A DNA stretch of 64,000 bases. Source: Pseudidiomarina halophila (GTDB taxonomy: Bacteria; Pseudomonadota; Gammaproteobacteria; Enterobacterales; Alteromonadaceae). Below the pieces are notes generated by a model. The model ran no database searches and was not told the DNA's origin. It saw only the letters and a program-made list of their open reading frames with translations. Both the position numbers and the translations under genes were made by a program. The stretch spans positions 930,001-994,000 of the forward strand of contig NZ_PIPW01000001.1 of assembly GCF_003987215.1 (NCBI RefSeq), in the 5' to 3' direction. This document shows, piece by piece, positions 54,936 through 64,000 of this stretch (positions within the stretch are counted from its first letter, which is position 1; the number at the start of each line of letters is the position of its first letter).

Positions 54936-57743
54936 CTATTTAATGGTTAGCGCGTCATCGACTAATTTCTGTTGTTGTTTGTTATGCTCAGAGAGATAAC
55001 CCACTGCTGGTGCGGCAGATGCTTCGCGACCAGCGTACGTCAGGTCTGCTCCTTTCGGAATTGCTGCACGGAAGTGGTGTTGGCTACTGTACCAAGCACC
55101 CTGGTTCTGCGGCTCTTCCTGACACCAAACAAAATCTTTCACGTGTTTGTATGCTTTCAGAATTTCTGCGACTTCTTCTGCCGGGAACGGATACAGCTGT
55201 TCAATCCGAATCAATGCAACATCCCCGGTCTCGCGCTCACGACGCTCTTTCAGGAGATCGTAGTACACTTTTCCGGAGCAGAATACCACGCGTTTGACTT
55301 TCTTCGCTTCCAGCGCATCGATCTCAGCAATCGCGTTCTGGAATACGCCGTCACTCATATCTTCCAGCGATGAAACAGCAAGCGGATGACGTAGCAATGA
55401 TTTCGGCGTCATAACAATCAACGGCCGGCGAACCGGACGTAAGTGTTGGCGGCGCAGCATATGGAACACTTGCGCTGGCGTAGTTGGCACACAGACTGAC
55501 CAGTTATGATCTGCCGACAATTGCAGGAAACGCTCAAGTCGGGCTGAACTGTGTTCCGGCCCCTGACCTTCGTAACCATGCGGAAGCAACAGCGTGAGTC
55601 CACACAAACGCCCCCACTTTTGCTCGCCGGAGCTTAAGAACTGGTCAATGACCACCTGAGCACCGTTCACGAAATCACCGAACTGCGCTTCCCACATCAC
55701 CAATGCTTTTGGCTCTGCTGTAGCATAACCATACTCAAATGCTACGACCCCGGCTTCGGATAACACCGAGTCGTAAATTTCGATTTGGCCCTGACCTTCG
55801 CGAATATTATTCAGCGGCATATAGGTCGAAGCGTCTTTTTGGTTGTGTAGCACTGCGTGACGGTGGAAGAACGTTCCACGGCCGGAGTCCTGTCCAGTCA
55901 GGCGAATATGTACACCCTGATCAACCAGCGATGCATATGCCAGAGTTTCGGCGAAACCCCAGTCAGCTTTCTTCTCGCCTTTGGCCATTTTCAGACGTTC
56001 GTCATAAACTTTCTTCACCCGCGAATGCAGCTTATGGTCTTCTGGTACCGTGCTCATTTTCGTACCAAGTTCTGTGATCTGCGTTTTGCTAATCTTGGCG
56101 TCGTATTCAACGTCCCATTCATTACCAAGATACTCAGACCAGTCACTTGAGTGCGATTTCATCTCGCGGAATTCATCGACCACGATCTCACCTTTATCCA
56201 ACAAGTCGCGGTATTCGCTGACCAGGGACTCTTCGCGGTCTTCGTCAATAACTCCAGCTTTAACCAAACGCTCAGCATAAATACTGCGCGCAACGGGGTG
56301 TTTTTTCACCTTTGCGTACATCAGTGGCTGCGTTGCACTCGGTTCATCGGCTTCGTTGTGACCATGACGGCGATAGCACACGAGGTCGATCATGACATCG
56401 CGTTTAAAGGTATTGCGGTAGTCGATAGCCAATTGCGTAACAAATACCACAGCTTCCGGATCATCAGCATTGACATGAAAAATAGGCGCCTGAACCATTT
56501 TCGCAATATCAGTACAGTATTGCGTCGACCGGCTATCTTCACGCTTAGACGTGGTAAAACCGACCTGATTGTTAATCACGATGCGAATTGAACCGCCCAC
56601 CTGGAAAGCACGCGTCTTCGACATGTTAAAGGTTTCTTGCACAACACCCTGACCAGCAATTGCGGCGTCACCGTGGATGGTGATAGGTAAGACTTTCGCA
56701 CCGTCTTTATCACCCAGTCGATCCATTCGAGCGCGTACCGAACCCATAACCACCGGATTCACAATTTCCAGGTGCGAAGGATTAAAGGCAAGGGCCAGGT
56801 GAACATCGCCACCAGGCGTGGCAAAGTCAGACGAAAAACCCATGTGATATTTAACATCACCGGAGCCTTTGTTGGTGCCGTGTTTACCCGCGAACTCGTC
56901 AAACAAATCCTGCGGCTTTTTACCCAATACATTCACCAGCACGTTCAGACGACCGCGGTGAGCCATACCGATGACGGCTTCTTTAGTGCCCTGTTCACCC
57001 GCGCGGCTCAGCAGCGCTTTCAACATTGGCACCAGGCTATCACCACCTTCCAGTGAGAATCGCTTCGCGCCCGGGAACTTAGAGCCAAGGTACTTTTCAA
57101 GACCGTCAGCTGCGATCAGCTCTTTAAGAATTTTCTTTTGATGATCCGCTTTAAATTCTGGTTGGCCACGCATACCTTCGAGTCGTTGCTGAATCCAGCG
57201 TTTCTCTTCAGTCGAGACAATGTGCATGTATTCAGCACCAATTGACCCACAGTAGATCTGCTCCAGAAGTTTATGGATTTCTCCCAACTTCATGGTTTCC
57301 TGACCAACCGCAAGTGAGCCAACGTTGAATTCGGTGTCGTAGTCATCCTTCGATAAATCGTGATGCTCTAACGACAAATCCGGAACCTGTTCTTGTTTCC
57401 ACAAATCCAGCGGATCGAGATTGGCATGTTGATGACCGCGGAAACGGTACGCATTGATAAGTTGCAATACGCGCACTTGTTTAAAATCAGGAGCGCCGGA
57501 AACAACCGTACCTGCTTGCTTAAATTTATTTTTAGCAAGGGTCCGGAATTGTTCACGAATTTCACTGTGTTTGGTGTCCTGGCCGCCGCCTTCACGAGGC
57601 AACTGATCGAAAAACTCGCGCCACTCATCACCAACTGCATTAGGATCGTCGAGGTAAACTTCAAAAAGCTCCTCAACATAGGCCATGTTACCACCAGCCA
57701 GGTGGGAGGATTCTAGCCAGGCTTGCATTACGCCATCTTGCAT
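54936..57743 (-). CDS. sucA: 2-oxoglutarate dehydrogenase E1 component
   Basis: A 935-residue thiamine-diphosphate enzyme, the size of E. coli SucA (933). It decarboxylates 2-oxoglutarate and passes succinyl to SucB. GMAHRGRLNVLVNVLGK, GDAAIAGQGVVQETFNMS, VNADDPEAVVF and PHGYEGQGPEHSSARLERFL are conserved, and the N-terminal HLAGGNMAYVEELFEVYLDDP matches. sucB follows after 13 bases. A strong hairpin ends 29 bases upstream of its start. Confidence 0.98.
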   Translation of the reverse strand: MQDGVMQAWLESSHLAGGNMAYVEELFEVYLDDPNAVGDEWREFFDQLPREGGGQDTKHSEIREQFRTLAKNKFKQAGTVVSGAPDFKQVRVLQLINAYRFRGHQHANLDPLDLWKQEQVPDLSLEHHDLSKDDYDTEFNVGSLAVGQETMKLGEIHKLLEQIYCGSIGAEYMHIVSTEEKRWIQQRLEGMRGQPEFKADHQKKILKELIAADGLEKYLGSKFPGAKRFSLEGGDSLVPMLKALLSRAGEQGTKEAVIGMAHRGRLNVLVNVLGKKPQDLFDEFAGKHGTNKGSGDVKYHMGFSSDFATPGGDVHLALAFNPSHLEIVNPVVMGSVRARMDRLGDKDGAKVLPITIHGDAAIAGQGVVQETFNMSKTRAFQVGGSIRIVINNQVGFTTSKREDSRSTQYCTDIAKMVQAPIFHVNADDPEAVVFVTQLAIDYRNTFKRDVMIDLVCYRRHGHNEADEPSATQPLMYAKVKKHPVARSIYAERLVKAGVIDEDREESLVSEYRDLLDKGEIVVDEFREMKSHSSDWSEYLGNEWDVEYDAKISKTQITELGTKMSTVPEDHKLHSRVKKVYDERLKMAKGEKKADWGFAETLAYASLVDQGVHIRLTGQDSGRGTFFHRHAVLHNQKDASTYMPLNNIREGQGQIEIYDSVLSEAGVVAFEYGYATAEPKALVMWEAQFGDFVNGAQVVIDQFLSSGEQKWGRLCGLTLLLPHGYEGQGPEHSSARLERFLQLSADHNWSVCVPTTPAQVFHMLRRQHLRPVRRPLIVMTPKSLLRHPLAVSSLEDMSDGVFQNAIAEIDALEAKKVKRVVFCSGKVYYDLLKERRERETGDVALIRIEQLYPFPAEEVAEILKAYKHVKDFVWCQEEPQNQGAWYSSQHHFRAAIPKGADLTYAGREASAAPAVGYLSEHNKQQQKLVDDALTIK

Positions 57744-57765
57744 CGCTGTTCCTTCACACTCGTTT

Positions 57766-57800
57766 ATAAAAAAATAGCCATCCGAGCTGGATGGCTATTT
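57766..57800 (-). terminator. Terminator between sdhB and sucA
   Basis: A 12-bp stem (AAATAGCCATCC at 57772-57783 and GGATGGCTATTT at 57789-57800), a 5-base loop, then TTTTTTTATAAACG on the reverse strand. It lies 44 bases after the sdhB stop and 23-57 bases before the sucA start. Confidence 0.88.
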
Positions 57801-57844
57801 CGATACAGCTCGGCCATTACTATAGCAAAATCAGCGCGATTAAA

Positions 57845-58564
57845 CTAAACCGCGCGACTCAATAGCATGGATTTGATGTGTCCAATAGCCTTTGTAGGGT
57901 TCAAACCTTTCGGGCAAACATTGACGCAGTTCATGATTCCGTGGCAACGAAATACGCTGAATGCATCGTCTAACTCGCTCAGACGCTCATCGGTCGCGGT
58001 ATCGCGGCTATCAATTAAAAACCGATAGGCTTGCAACAGACCTGCTGGACCAACGAACTTATCCGGGTTCCACCAAAATGATGGACAGGATGTAGAACAA
58101 CATGCACAAAGAATACATTCGTACAAACCATCCAACTTTGCCCGCTCTTCAGGCGACTGCAAACGCTCACGCGCGGGTGGCGTTTTGTCGTCATTAATCA
58201 GATAAGGTTTGATTTTTTCGTATTGCTTGTAAAACTGTGTCATGTCGACAATTAAGTCACGAATGACTGGCAACCCTGGTAGTGGACGAACCACTACTTT
58301 CTTGGCACCGCCCTTTAGGGCTGACAATGGCGTAATACATGCTAAGCCATTTTTGCCGTTCATATTCAAACCGTCAGAACCACAAACACCTTCACGGCAT
58401 GAGCGACGGAATGCCAACGTCGGGTCTTGTTCTTTCAATTTCAACAAGACATCCAGCACCATCATGTCACGCCCTTCTTCCACTTCAAGGGTGTAATCTT
58501 TCATGTAAGGCGCGTTATCAACATCCGGGTTGTAACGATAAACTGAAATGTTCAACGTCTTCAT
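57845..58564 (-). CDS. sdhB: Succinate dehydrogenase iron-sulfur subunit
   Basis: About 239 residues. The three cluster motifs are present: CREGVCGSDGLNMNGKNGLAC ([2Fe-2S], quoted from CREGVCGSDG), CILCACCSTSCPSFWWNPDKF ([4Fe-4S]), and CHGIMNCVNVCPKGLNP ([3Fe-4S]). It passes electrons from the flavin to ubiquinone. The ATG at 58564 has AGGTGG about 7 bases upstream; the frame opens with a GTG at 58573. Confidence 0.97.
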   Translation of the reverse strand: MKTLNISVYRYNPDVDNAPYMKDYTLEVEEGRDMMVLDVLLKLKEQDPTLAFRRSCREGVCGSDGLNMNGKNGLACITPLSALKGGAKKVVVRPLPGLPVIRDLIVDMTQFYKQYEKIKPYLINDDKTPPARERLQSPEERAKLDGLYECILCACCSTSCPSFWWNPDKFVGPAGLLQAYRFLIDSRDTATDERLSELDDAFSVFRCHGIMNCVNVCPKGLNPTKAIGHIKSMLLSRAV

Positions 58565-58579
58565 CGTTTCCACCTAATT

Positions 58580-60346
58580 TTAGTAAGTCCGCGCTTTTGG
58601 CGGGAATGCTTCACGCAACTTCGGCTGCATATTTACTTCGCGGGTCGTCATTGACTCATCCGCCGGACGGTAAACCGTATGTACTAACCACTTCTCGTCA
58701 TCACGATCAGGGTAGTCAGCGCGACTATGAGCGCCACGGCTTTCGGTACGGAAGTTCGCAGCTACTGCCGTCGAGTACGCAGTTTCCATGAGGTTATCAA
58801 GTTCTAAACACTCGATACGTTGCGTGTTGAATTCTTTACTGGTGTCATCCAGGCGTGCATTTTTCAAACGTTCACGAATAGTTTCCAGCTCTTTCAAACC
58901 TTCCGCCATTGAGTCGCCTTCACGGAATACCGAGAAGTTAAGCTGCATGCAGGCTTGCAGATCTTTCTTGATCTGTACCGGGTCTTCGCCGTCTTTGTTG
59001 TTTTCCCAGCGGTTCAAGCGGGCCAATGCAGCATCGATGTCTTCTTCAGTCGCATCACGTGCTTCAGTGTTCGCAGCCAGAGCTTCACCAAGGTGCAGAC
59101 CGGTCGCGCGACCAAAGACCACCAGGTCAAGTAGCGAGTTACCGCCAAGGCGGTTGGCACCGTGGACAGATACGCAAGCAATCTCGCCGCAGGCAAACAA
59201 GCCCTGAATTGGCGTGGTGTTGCCTTTGTCATCGACCTGTAATGCCTGGCCATGCACGTTAGTTGGGATACCACCCATCATGTAATGACAGGTTGGAATG
59301 ACTGGAATAGGCTCTTCCGCCGGGTCGACGTGGGCAAAGGTCTTCGCCAGGTCACAAACCCCTGGAAGACGACTTTCAAGCACATCGCGACCCAGGTGAT
59401 CAAGTTTCAACTTGATATGAGGACCATCCGGGCCTTCACAACCACGGCCTTCACGGATTTCGCTCATCATGGCGCGCGCAACAACATCGCGGGAAGCCAA
59501 ATCTTTCGCATTCGGAGCATAACGCTCCATGAAGCGTTCACCGTCTTTATTCAGCAGGTAACCGCCCTCACCGCGACAACCTTCGGTCACCAGTGAGCCC
59601 GCGCCGGCAATACCGGTCGGGTGGAACTGCCACATTTCCATATCCTGAACAGGTACACCGGCACGCAATGCCATACCGATACCGTCGCCAGTATTAATGT
59701 GAGCATTGGTGGTCGACGAATAAATACGCCCAGCACCACCAGTGGCCAGAATAACGGCTTTTGCTTTGATGAAAAATACTTCACCGGTTTCAATATCGAG
59801 CGCCGTAGTACCTACTATTGCGCCGTCTTGGTTTTTAACCAGGTCGAGTGCAAACCACTCGGAAAATACCGTTGTTTTGTTTTTAATGTTTTGCTGGTAA
59901 AGCAAGTGCAACAATGCGTGACCTGTGCGGTCTGCTGCTGCAGCGGTACGTGCCGCCTGCTCGCCACCAAAAGCTTTCGACTGACCACCAAATGGGCGCT
60001 GATAAACCTTACCATTTTCAAAGCGTGAAAACGGCAAACCCATGTTTTCCATTTCTAAAATAGCTTCGGGACCTGTCTTACACATGTACTCGATGGCATC
60101 CTGGTCACCGATGTAATCCGAACCTTTGACGGTATCGAACATGTGCCATTCCCAGTTATCTTCGTGGGCATTACCAAGGGCAACGGTGATACCACCTTGT
60201 GCCGAAACAGTATGCGAACGAGTTGGGAACACCTTCGACATCAGCGCACAACTCATGCCGGATTCAGAAATTTGTAATGCTGCTCGCATACCTGCGCCGC
60301 CAGCACCGATGACTACTGCATCATATTCAAGTGTTTTTACGCTCAC
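58580..60346 (-). CDS. sdhA: Succinate dehydrogenase flavoprotein subunit
   Basis: A 588-residue flavoprotein (E. coli: 588). The FAD-binding [12 protein letters not shown], the covalent FAD site in SHTVSAQGG, and the active-site [20 protein letters not shown] are visible, plus [19 protein letters not shown]. It oxidises succinate to fumarate. The start is a GTG directly following the sdhD stop (no gap). Confidence 0.98.
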   Translation of the reverse strand: MSVKTLEYDAVVIGAGGAGMRAALQISESGMSCALMSKVFPTRSHTVSAQGGITVALGNAHEDNWEWHMFDTVKGSDYIGDQDAIEYMCKTGPEAILEMENMGLPFSRFENGKVYQRPFGGQSKAFGGEQAARTAAAADRTGHALLHLLYQQNIKNKTTVFSEWFALDLVKNQDGAIVGTTALDIETGEVFFIKAKAVILATGGAGRIYSSTTNAHINTGDGIGMALRAGVPVQDMEMWQFHPTGIAGAGSLVTEGCRGEGGYLLNKDGERFMERYAPNAKDLASRDVVARAMMSEIREGRGCEGPDGPHIKLKLDHLGRDVLESRLPGVCDLAKTFAHVDPAEEPIPVIPTCHYMMGGIPTNVHGQALQVDDKGNTTPIQGLFACGEIACVSVHGANRLGGNSLLDLVVFGRATGLHLGEALAANTEARDATEEDIDAALARLNRWENNKDGEDPVQIKKDLQACMQLNFSVFREGDSMAEGLKELETIRERLKNARLDDTSKEFNTQRIECLELDNLMETAYSTAVAANFRTESRGAHSRADYPDRDDEKWLVHTVYRPADESMTTREVNMQPKLREAFPPKARTY

Positions 60347-60712
60347 TTACACACCCTCCACAGGCCACACTACGAGTAAACCGGCGAGCCAGTACACGAT
60401 GAGCGCGACGCTTACTACGAATTGAATGAAAGCTCGTAAGCCAGAAATCTTGACGTAATCGGTGATCACCTGCCAGATACCAATCCAGCCATGGATTAAC
60501 ACTGAGGTTAACGCCAACATAGTAAAGATTTTCATGCCGAGGTGAGCAAATAAATTGGTCCAGACCGCATAATTCAGCGTGTCTGCGGAAACCAGAAAGC
60601 TCACCATGAAAATCGTGTACAACGCCATAATAATGGCGCTTGCGCGTAACAGAACAAAGTCATGGGTTCCGCTACGACCGAATGTTCCTGCTGCCTTTAC
60701 CATTTTCACCAT
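60347..60712 (-). CDS. sdhD: Succinate dehydrogenase membrane anchor SdhD
   Basis: About 121 residues with three membrane helices (about 20-40, 50-75, 90-115) and the quinone- and heme-proximal FAHLGMKIFTMLALTSVLIHGWIGIWQVITDYVK (quoted from FAHLGMKIF) region containing the His ligand. The ATG at 60712 overlaps the sdhC stop (TTATGGTGA). Confidence 0.93.
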   Translation of the reverse strand: MVKMVKAAGTFGRSGTHDFVLLRASAIIMALYTIFMVSFLVSADTLNYAVWTNLFAHLGMKIFTMLALTSVLIHGWIGIWQVITDYVKISGLRAFIQFVVSVALIVYWLAGLLVVWPVEGV

Positions 60713-61080
60713 AACCACACCCCCGCCAATACAGATAGTACGATGCCCAGCACAAATGAAATTTGTGCGGTAATACGACCGGAAACGAGCTCTTCAAAAT
60801 AGCCCATGTCCATTATCATGTGCCGTATACCGGCGACCAGATGATAGCCAAGTGCGGTAAGGATGCCCCAGAGGATAAACTTAGCAATGAAGCCGGTGAA
60901 CAATTCATGCACCATTGCAAAGCCTTCCGCTGATTGCAGCGAAGTTGCCAATGCCCAAACGAGCAGACCCACGGAAATCAGCATGATAAGACCAGAGATC
61001 CGATGAAGGATTGAACTGATCGCTGCTGCGGGTTGGCGAATAGTCATTAAATTTAAATTTACAGGTCTTTGTTTTTTCAC
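60706..61080 (-). CDS. sdhC: Succinate dehydrogenase cytochrome b556 subunit
   Basis: A 124-residue anchor with three helices. The start carries VNLNLMTIRQPAAAISSILHRISGLIM (quoted from AAAISSILHRISG), typical of SdhC, and HLVAGIRHMIMDMG with the haem-axial His. A GTG at 61080 starts the gene, with AAAGG about 10 bases before it. First gene of sdhCDAB, divergent from gltA. Confidence 0.95.
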   Translation of the reverse strand: MKKQRPVNLNLMTIRQPAAAISSILHRISGLIMLISVGLLVWALATSLQSAEGFAMVHELFTGFIAKFILWGILTALGYHLVAGIRHMIMDMGYFEELVSGRITAQISFVLGIVLSVLAGVWLW

Positions 61081-61146
61081 GATTGTTGTGCCTTTAGGAA
61101 AAGCATTTTAAACATGCTCGGAACTTCAAACATCCTCGTCCCATGC

Positions 61147-61170
61147 ATAACTTGCTATAACTTCTATAAC
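61147..61170 (-). promoter_or_regulatory. Three GTTAT direct repeats, candidate ArcA site for sdh
   Basis: ATAAC occurs at 61147, 61157 and 61166, reading GTTAT three times on the reverse strand with 9- to 10-base spacing. ArcA recognises GTTA-type direct repeats of about 10-11 bases and represses sdh in E. coli. The array lies 67-90 bases upstream of the sdhC start. Confidence 0.45.
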
Positions 61171-61483
61171 GCGTTGAAGGTTAAGAGGACCCTGTTAGAT
61201 CGCCGCCAAAGTATATAAGCCATAGCCTTCAATTACAATTCTCCATGGCCGACTTTCCAAGAAAAACGTTAATTTTTCCGGTTTAGATCAACAGACTGGA
61301 AAGTCGTTGTTGATGCAACCCTACCTTAGTCGTATACACAGAAGTTCTTCAAGCAAGTATAAACTTAGCAAGAGACACGATAGACTGTGCACAGTGTCAT
61401 CCAAATGCCACATTGATGCGTAATCATGGCAGTTTTACTTGACGGAACGCAGGGTTTTGCAACCAATTAAACAGCTGTTTGAA

Positions 61484-61513
61484 TTGACAGCAGCGGTAAA
61501 GATCAAGTAAATT
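61484..61513 (+). promoter_or_regulatory. Candidate gltA promoter
   Basis: A perfect -35 (TTGACA, 61484-61489) and a weak -10 (TAAATT, 61508-61513) with an 18-base spacer lie 50-79 bases upstream of the gltA ATG. Confidence 0.4.
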
Positions 61514-61562
61514 CTATCGCCCTTTTTAGTGATGAAGCAGACTCAAACAAGGAGATTTCCTT

Positions 61563-62843
61563 ATGGCTGATCGTAAAGCCACCCTGCAGATTGACGGCCA
61601 ATCCATTGAGCTACCAGTGTTATCTGGTACAGCCGGCTATGATGTAGTTGACGTGCGTACTCTAGGCAAACACGGTTACTTCACCTTTGATCCAGGCTTT
61701 CTGGCCACCGGTTCTTGTGAATCAAAAATCACTTATATTGATGGTGAGAAAGGTATTCTACTGCATCGCGGATACCCGATTGATCAGCTGGCAACACAAG
61801 CGGATTATCTCGAAGTATGTTACATGCTGCTTCATGGCGAAGCGCCAAACGCAAAACAATACGATGACTTTAAGCAGACCATTACCAAGCACACCATGGT
61901 GCATCAGGGCTTGCATAACTTCTTTAATGGCTTCCGCCGTGACGCGCATCCGATGGCGATGTTGTGTGCAGTGACGGGAGCGCTGTCATCGTTCTATCAC
62001 GATGACCTTGATATCCATGACGAGAAACAGCGCCGTCGCAGCGCGTACCGGTTGATTGCTAAGATGCCAACCATCGCCGCAATGGCCTACAAGTTCAGCA
62101 TTGGTCAGCCGTTTGTTTATCCTAAGAACGACTTATCCTACTCAGAAAACTTCCTGAACATGATGTTCTCGGTACCTGCTGAAAACTATAAAGTGAATCC
62201 GGTGATTGCTAAGGCAATGGATCGTATCTTCACCTTACATGCTGATCATGAACAAAACGCGTCAACTTCCACTGTGCGTTTAGCTGGCTCTTCTGGTGCC
62301 AACCCTTATGCATGTATCGCCGCTGGTGTCGCTTCACTTTGGGGCCCTGCCCATGGTGGCGCAAACGAAGCTTGCCTGCGTATGCTGAAAGAAATCGGCA
62401 GTGTCGATAATATTCCAAAATACATTGATAAAGCGAAAGACAAAGATGACCCGTTCCGGTTGATGGGCTTCGGTCACCGTGTTTACAAAAACTTTGACCC
62501 ACGCGCAACAGTGATGCGGGACAGCGCGCACGAAGTCTTGAAAGAGCTGAACATCAGCGATCCATTATTGGATGTCGCAATGGAGCTCGAGCGTATTGCG
62601 CTGGAAGACCCGTACTTTGTTGAGAAGAAATTGTACCCGAATGTCGATTTCTACTCCGGCATTATTTTAAAAGCCATTGGCATTCCTACCAACATGTTTA
62701 CCGTGATTTTCGCATTATCACGGACCGTAGGTTGGATCTCGCATTGGCATGAAATGATGGGTGAAACGAACCAGAAGATTGGTCGTCCGCGTCAGCTTTA
62801 TACCGGTGAAGCACAACGCGAATTTACACCTATCAAGCGTTAA
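61563..62843 (+). CDS. gltA: Citrate synthase
   Basis: A 426-residue type II (hexameric, NADH-sensitive) citrate synthase, the first step of the TCA cycle. The conserved [22 protein letters not shown] (quoted from [10 protein letters not shown]), [14 protein letters not shown] and YPNVDFYSG carry the catalytic His and Asp. Length equals E. coli GltA (427). AAGGAG lies before the ATG. A terminator follows at 62872. Confidence 0.98.
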   Translation: MADRKATLQIDGQSIELPVLSGTAGYDVVDVRTLGKHGYFTFDPGFLATGSCESKITYIDGEKGILLHRGYPIDQLATQADYLEVCYMLLHGEAPNAKQYDDFKQTITKHTMVHQGLHNFFNGFRRDAHPMAMLCAVTGALSSFYHDDLDIHDEKQRRRSAYRLIAKMPTIAAMAYKFSIGQPFVYPKNDLSYSENFLNMMFSVPAENYKVNPVIAKAMDRIFTLHADHEQNASTSTVRLAGSSGANPYACIAAGVASLWGPAHGGANEACLRMLKEIGSVDNIPKYIDKAKDKDDPFRLMGFGHRVYKNFDPRATVMRDSAHEVLKELNISDPLLDVAMELERIALEDPYFVEKKLYPNVDFYSGIILKAIGIPTNMFTVIFALSRTVGWISHWHEMMGETNQKIGRPRQLYTGEAQREFTPIKR

Positions 62844-62871
62844 CTTAGCAACTTTCACCACTAGTTAGTCA

Positions 62872-62898
62872 AAAAGCACGCTTCGGCGTGCTTTTTTT
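62872..62898 (+). terminator. Terminator of gltA
   Basis: A 10-bp stem (AAAAGCACGC and GCGTGCTTTT) around a TTCG tetraloop, followed by a run of T. It begins 29 bases after the gltA stop codon. Confidence 0.92.
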
Positions 62899-62914
62899 AT
62901 TTCCACGCATCACA

Positions 62915-62935
62915 AATGTAACTATTTGTTACATT
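62915..62935. promoter_or_regulatory. Inverted repeat upstream of RND adaptor gene
   Basis: AATGTAAC-TATTT-GTTACATT is a perfect 8-bp inverted repeat with a 5-base spacer, 187-207 bases upstream of the RND adaptor start, in the 186-base stretch left after the gltA terminator. Its form is that of a TetR-family operator. No TetR gene is in view. Confidence 0.5.
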
Positions 62936-63121
62936 CACGCCCCTAGCATTAGCTCTATCCATTTGTTTTTTATAGCTTTATCGTTTTCAGTTTTTGTATT
63001 TTTAAAGTTGGCACACAACCTGCATAAACTTCTACATCTTCGCCAACGTCTTAAGCATTAATAACGAAACGAACAGCGAATAGCGAACATTGATTGCAAG
63101 AGTAAATACAGGGACCAAATA

Positions 63122-64000
63122 ATGACTACCAAACCAGTACACATCACCCCACGTTTTGTCGGTCTGACCGCTTTAATTCTGACTTCAAGTCTGTTGCTAA
63201 ACGGTTGCGGTCAGGCCGACGCCTCAAATCAAGCTGCTACCACCGAAGAAGAGGTGGTGGTCCGTATCCCAGTAGCGACTGAGCAGGTCGTACGCGGCGC
63301 AATTACCTCGAGTTTTAGAACAACAGCGACTCTCGAAGCGCGCGACGAAACTGACATTATCAGTAAAGCTAACGGGATTGTTGAAGAAATCTATGTCGAA
63401 GAGGGCCAGCAGGTCGAGAAAGGTCAGCTGTTAGCCAAACTCCGCGACGAGGAATATCGGATTCAACTGGCCCAGGCGCAAGCCGAGCTGAATAGTATCG
63501 AGCAAGAGCTGCGCCGCGTTAAAGATATGGCGGAGCGCGATATGATCAGTGCCGATGCCTATGACAAATTGCGTTATCAGGCTGATTTGTTGCAAGCGCG
63601 CTACGATATGGCCAAATTAAATCTCACCGAAACCGAGATTCGCGCACCTATTGCCGGAGTTATCGCCAGCCGTTATGCAAAAACCGGCAATATGATCAGT
63701 CAATATCAAGCCAAGAAACTTTTCCATATCATCGCCCTGGATGAACTTGAAGGAAATGTTTACTTACCGGAACGTGAACTGCAATTTGTCGCTGTCGGCC
63801 AAACTGCGCAGCTACGTCTAAGTGCCCTGCCGAATCAGGTCATCGAAGCTCAGGTCGAGCGCATCAGTCCGATGGTCGATACCCAATCCGGCACCTTTAA
63901 AGTTGTGCTGAAAGTAAGTAATCCTGAGCTTAAGTTGAAAGCCGGTATGTTTGCCCATGTCAGTCTGCATTATGCGACCCATGAAGATGCCATTACGGTG
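63122..64000 (+). CDS. RND efflux periplasmic adaptor lipoprotein (partial)
   Basis: The first 293 codons of a membrane-fusion protein; the 3' end is beyond the window. AGGGA precedes the ATG. The signal peptide ends in a lipobox LLNGC (Cys near residue 35), so it is probably lipid-anchored to the inner membrane. The biotinyl-lipoyl-like half-motif IVEEIYVEEGQQVEKGQLLAKL and its partner EIRAPIAGVIASRYAKTGNMI flank a coiled-coil hairpin (about 115-165); the beta-barrel follows with GNVYLPERELQFVAVGQ. The typical partner RND pump is expected downstream. Confidence 0.93.
   Translation, partial: MTTKPVHITPRFVGLTALILTSSLLLNGCGQADASNQAATTEEEVVVRIPVATEQVVRGAITSSFRTTATLEARDETDIISKANGIVEEIYVEEGQQVEKGQLLAKLRDEEYRIQLAQAQAELNSIEQELRRVKDMAERDMISADAYDKLRYQADLLQARYDMAKLNLTETEIRAPIAGVIASRYAKTGNMISQYQAKKLFHIIALDELEGNVYLPERELQFVAVGQTAQLRLSALPNQVIEAQVERISPMVDTQSGTFKVVLKVSNPELKLKAGMFAHVSLHYATHEDAITV

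Larger units (their letters stand above)
61081..61562. promoter_or_regulatory. sdhC-gltA divergent intergenic region
   Basis: This 482-base region, between the starts of sdhC and gltA, has no credible ORF. It holds a triple ATAAC direct repeat (61147-61170), a pair of 9-base inverted arms GACTTTCCA/TGGAAAGTC (61251-61259, 61297-61305), a perfect 12-base palindrome ACTGTGCACAGT (61384-61395) and a candidate gltA promoter (61484-61513). It presumably carries the control signals of both TCA operons. Confidence 0.8.

Overview
The window is a compact, gene-dense piece of a gammaproteobacterial chromosome at roughly 50% GC. No tRNA, rRNA, CRISPR array, insertion sequence or prophage was seen. Protein families and gene order point to Alteromonadales-type marine bacteria, most likely near Idiomarinaceae (Idiomarina, Pseudidiomarina, Aliidiomarina). 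That placement is an inference from gene content and has not been tested by a search. Several blocks follow the Escherichia coli order: yffB-dapE...purC-bamC-dapA-bcp; perM-bepA-yfgD-like-hda; seqA-pgm beside ybfF-(small membrane protein)-fldA-fur; and sdhCDAB-sucABCD opposite gltA.

Layout. 0-16 kb: a truncated GntR regulator with PrpR-like operators, two small periplasmic proteins (fasciclin, YceI), a large GGDEF-EAL protein, a BCCT osmolyte transporter, a DASS anion symporter, a beta-CASP nuclease, a cardiolipin synthase-like enzyme, ferrochelatase, a patatin, xthA and yfbV. 16-32 kb: the lysine/cell-wall precursor genes dapE and dapA, purC, the outer-membrane factors bamC and bepA, bcp, two ArsC-like proteins, wrbA, DUF2069, hda, DUF2066, an MFS transporter, pgm and seqA. 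32-36 kb: iron and redox control (fldA, fur, a PKHD hydroxylase) and an unknown exported protein sharing a Fur-box intergenic region with that hydroxylase. 35.8-42.4 kb: glnS, a six-gene 5-oxoproline (pxp) operon beginning with three small membrane proteins, and a pirin. 42.4-50 kb: an acyl-CoA dehydrogenase/phosphotransferase/SDR operon, a LysR-azoR divergon, an MBL hydrolase, a secreted zinc-peptidase-like protein and an excalibur-domain protein. 51-63 kb: the oxidative TCA core (sucDCBA and sdhBADC leftward, gltA rightward). The window ends inside an RND efflux adaptor gene.

Regulation and themes. Three replication-control elements fall together: seqA, hda and perfect TTATCCACA DnaA boxes at two intergenic sites, one of them directly behind the DUF2066-hda operon start. 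Iron control is represented by fur and a clear Fur box. Terminator-like hairpins lie between sdhB and sucA and between sucB and sucC, so sdh-suc is probably several differentially expressed units rather than one. The 2-oxoglutarate dehydrogenase E2 (SucB) is unusual: it has two near-identical lipoyl domains joined by a Lys/Ser/Asp repeat linker.

I found no complete undescribed defence or biosynthetic system. The best leads are the Fur-boxed piuC/unknown exported protein divergon, the three small membrane proteins ahead of pxpABC, the duplicated-lipoyl SucB, and several perfect palindromic operators whose regulators are not identified.
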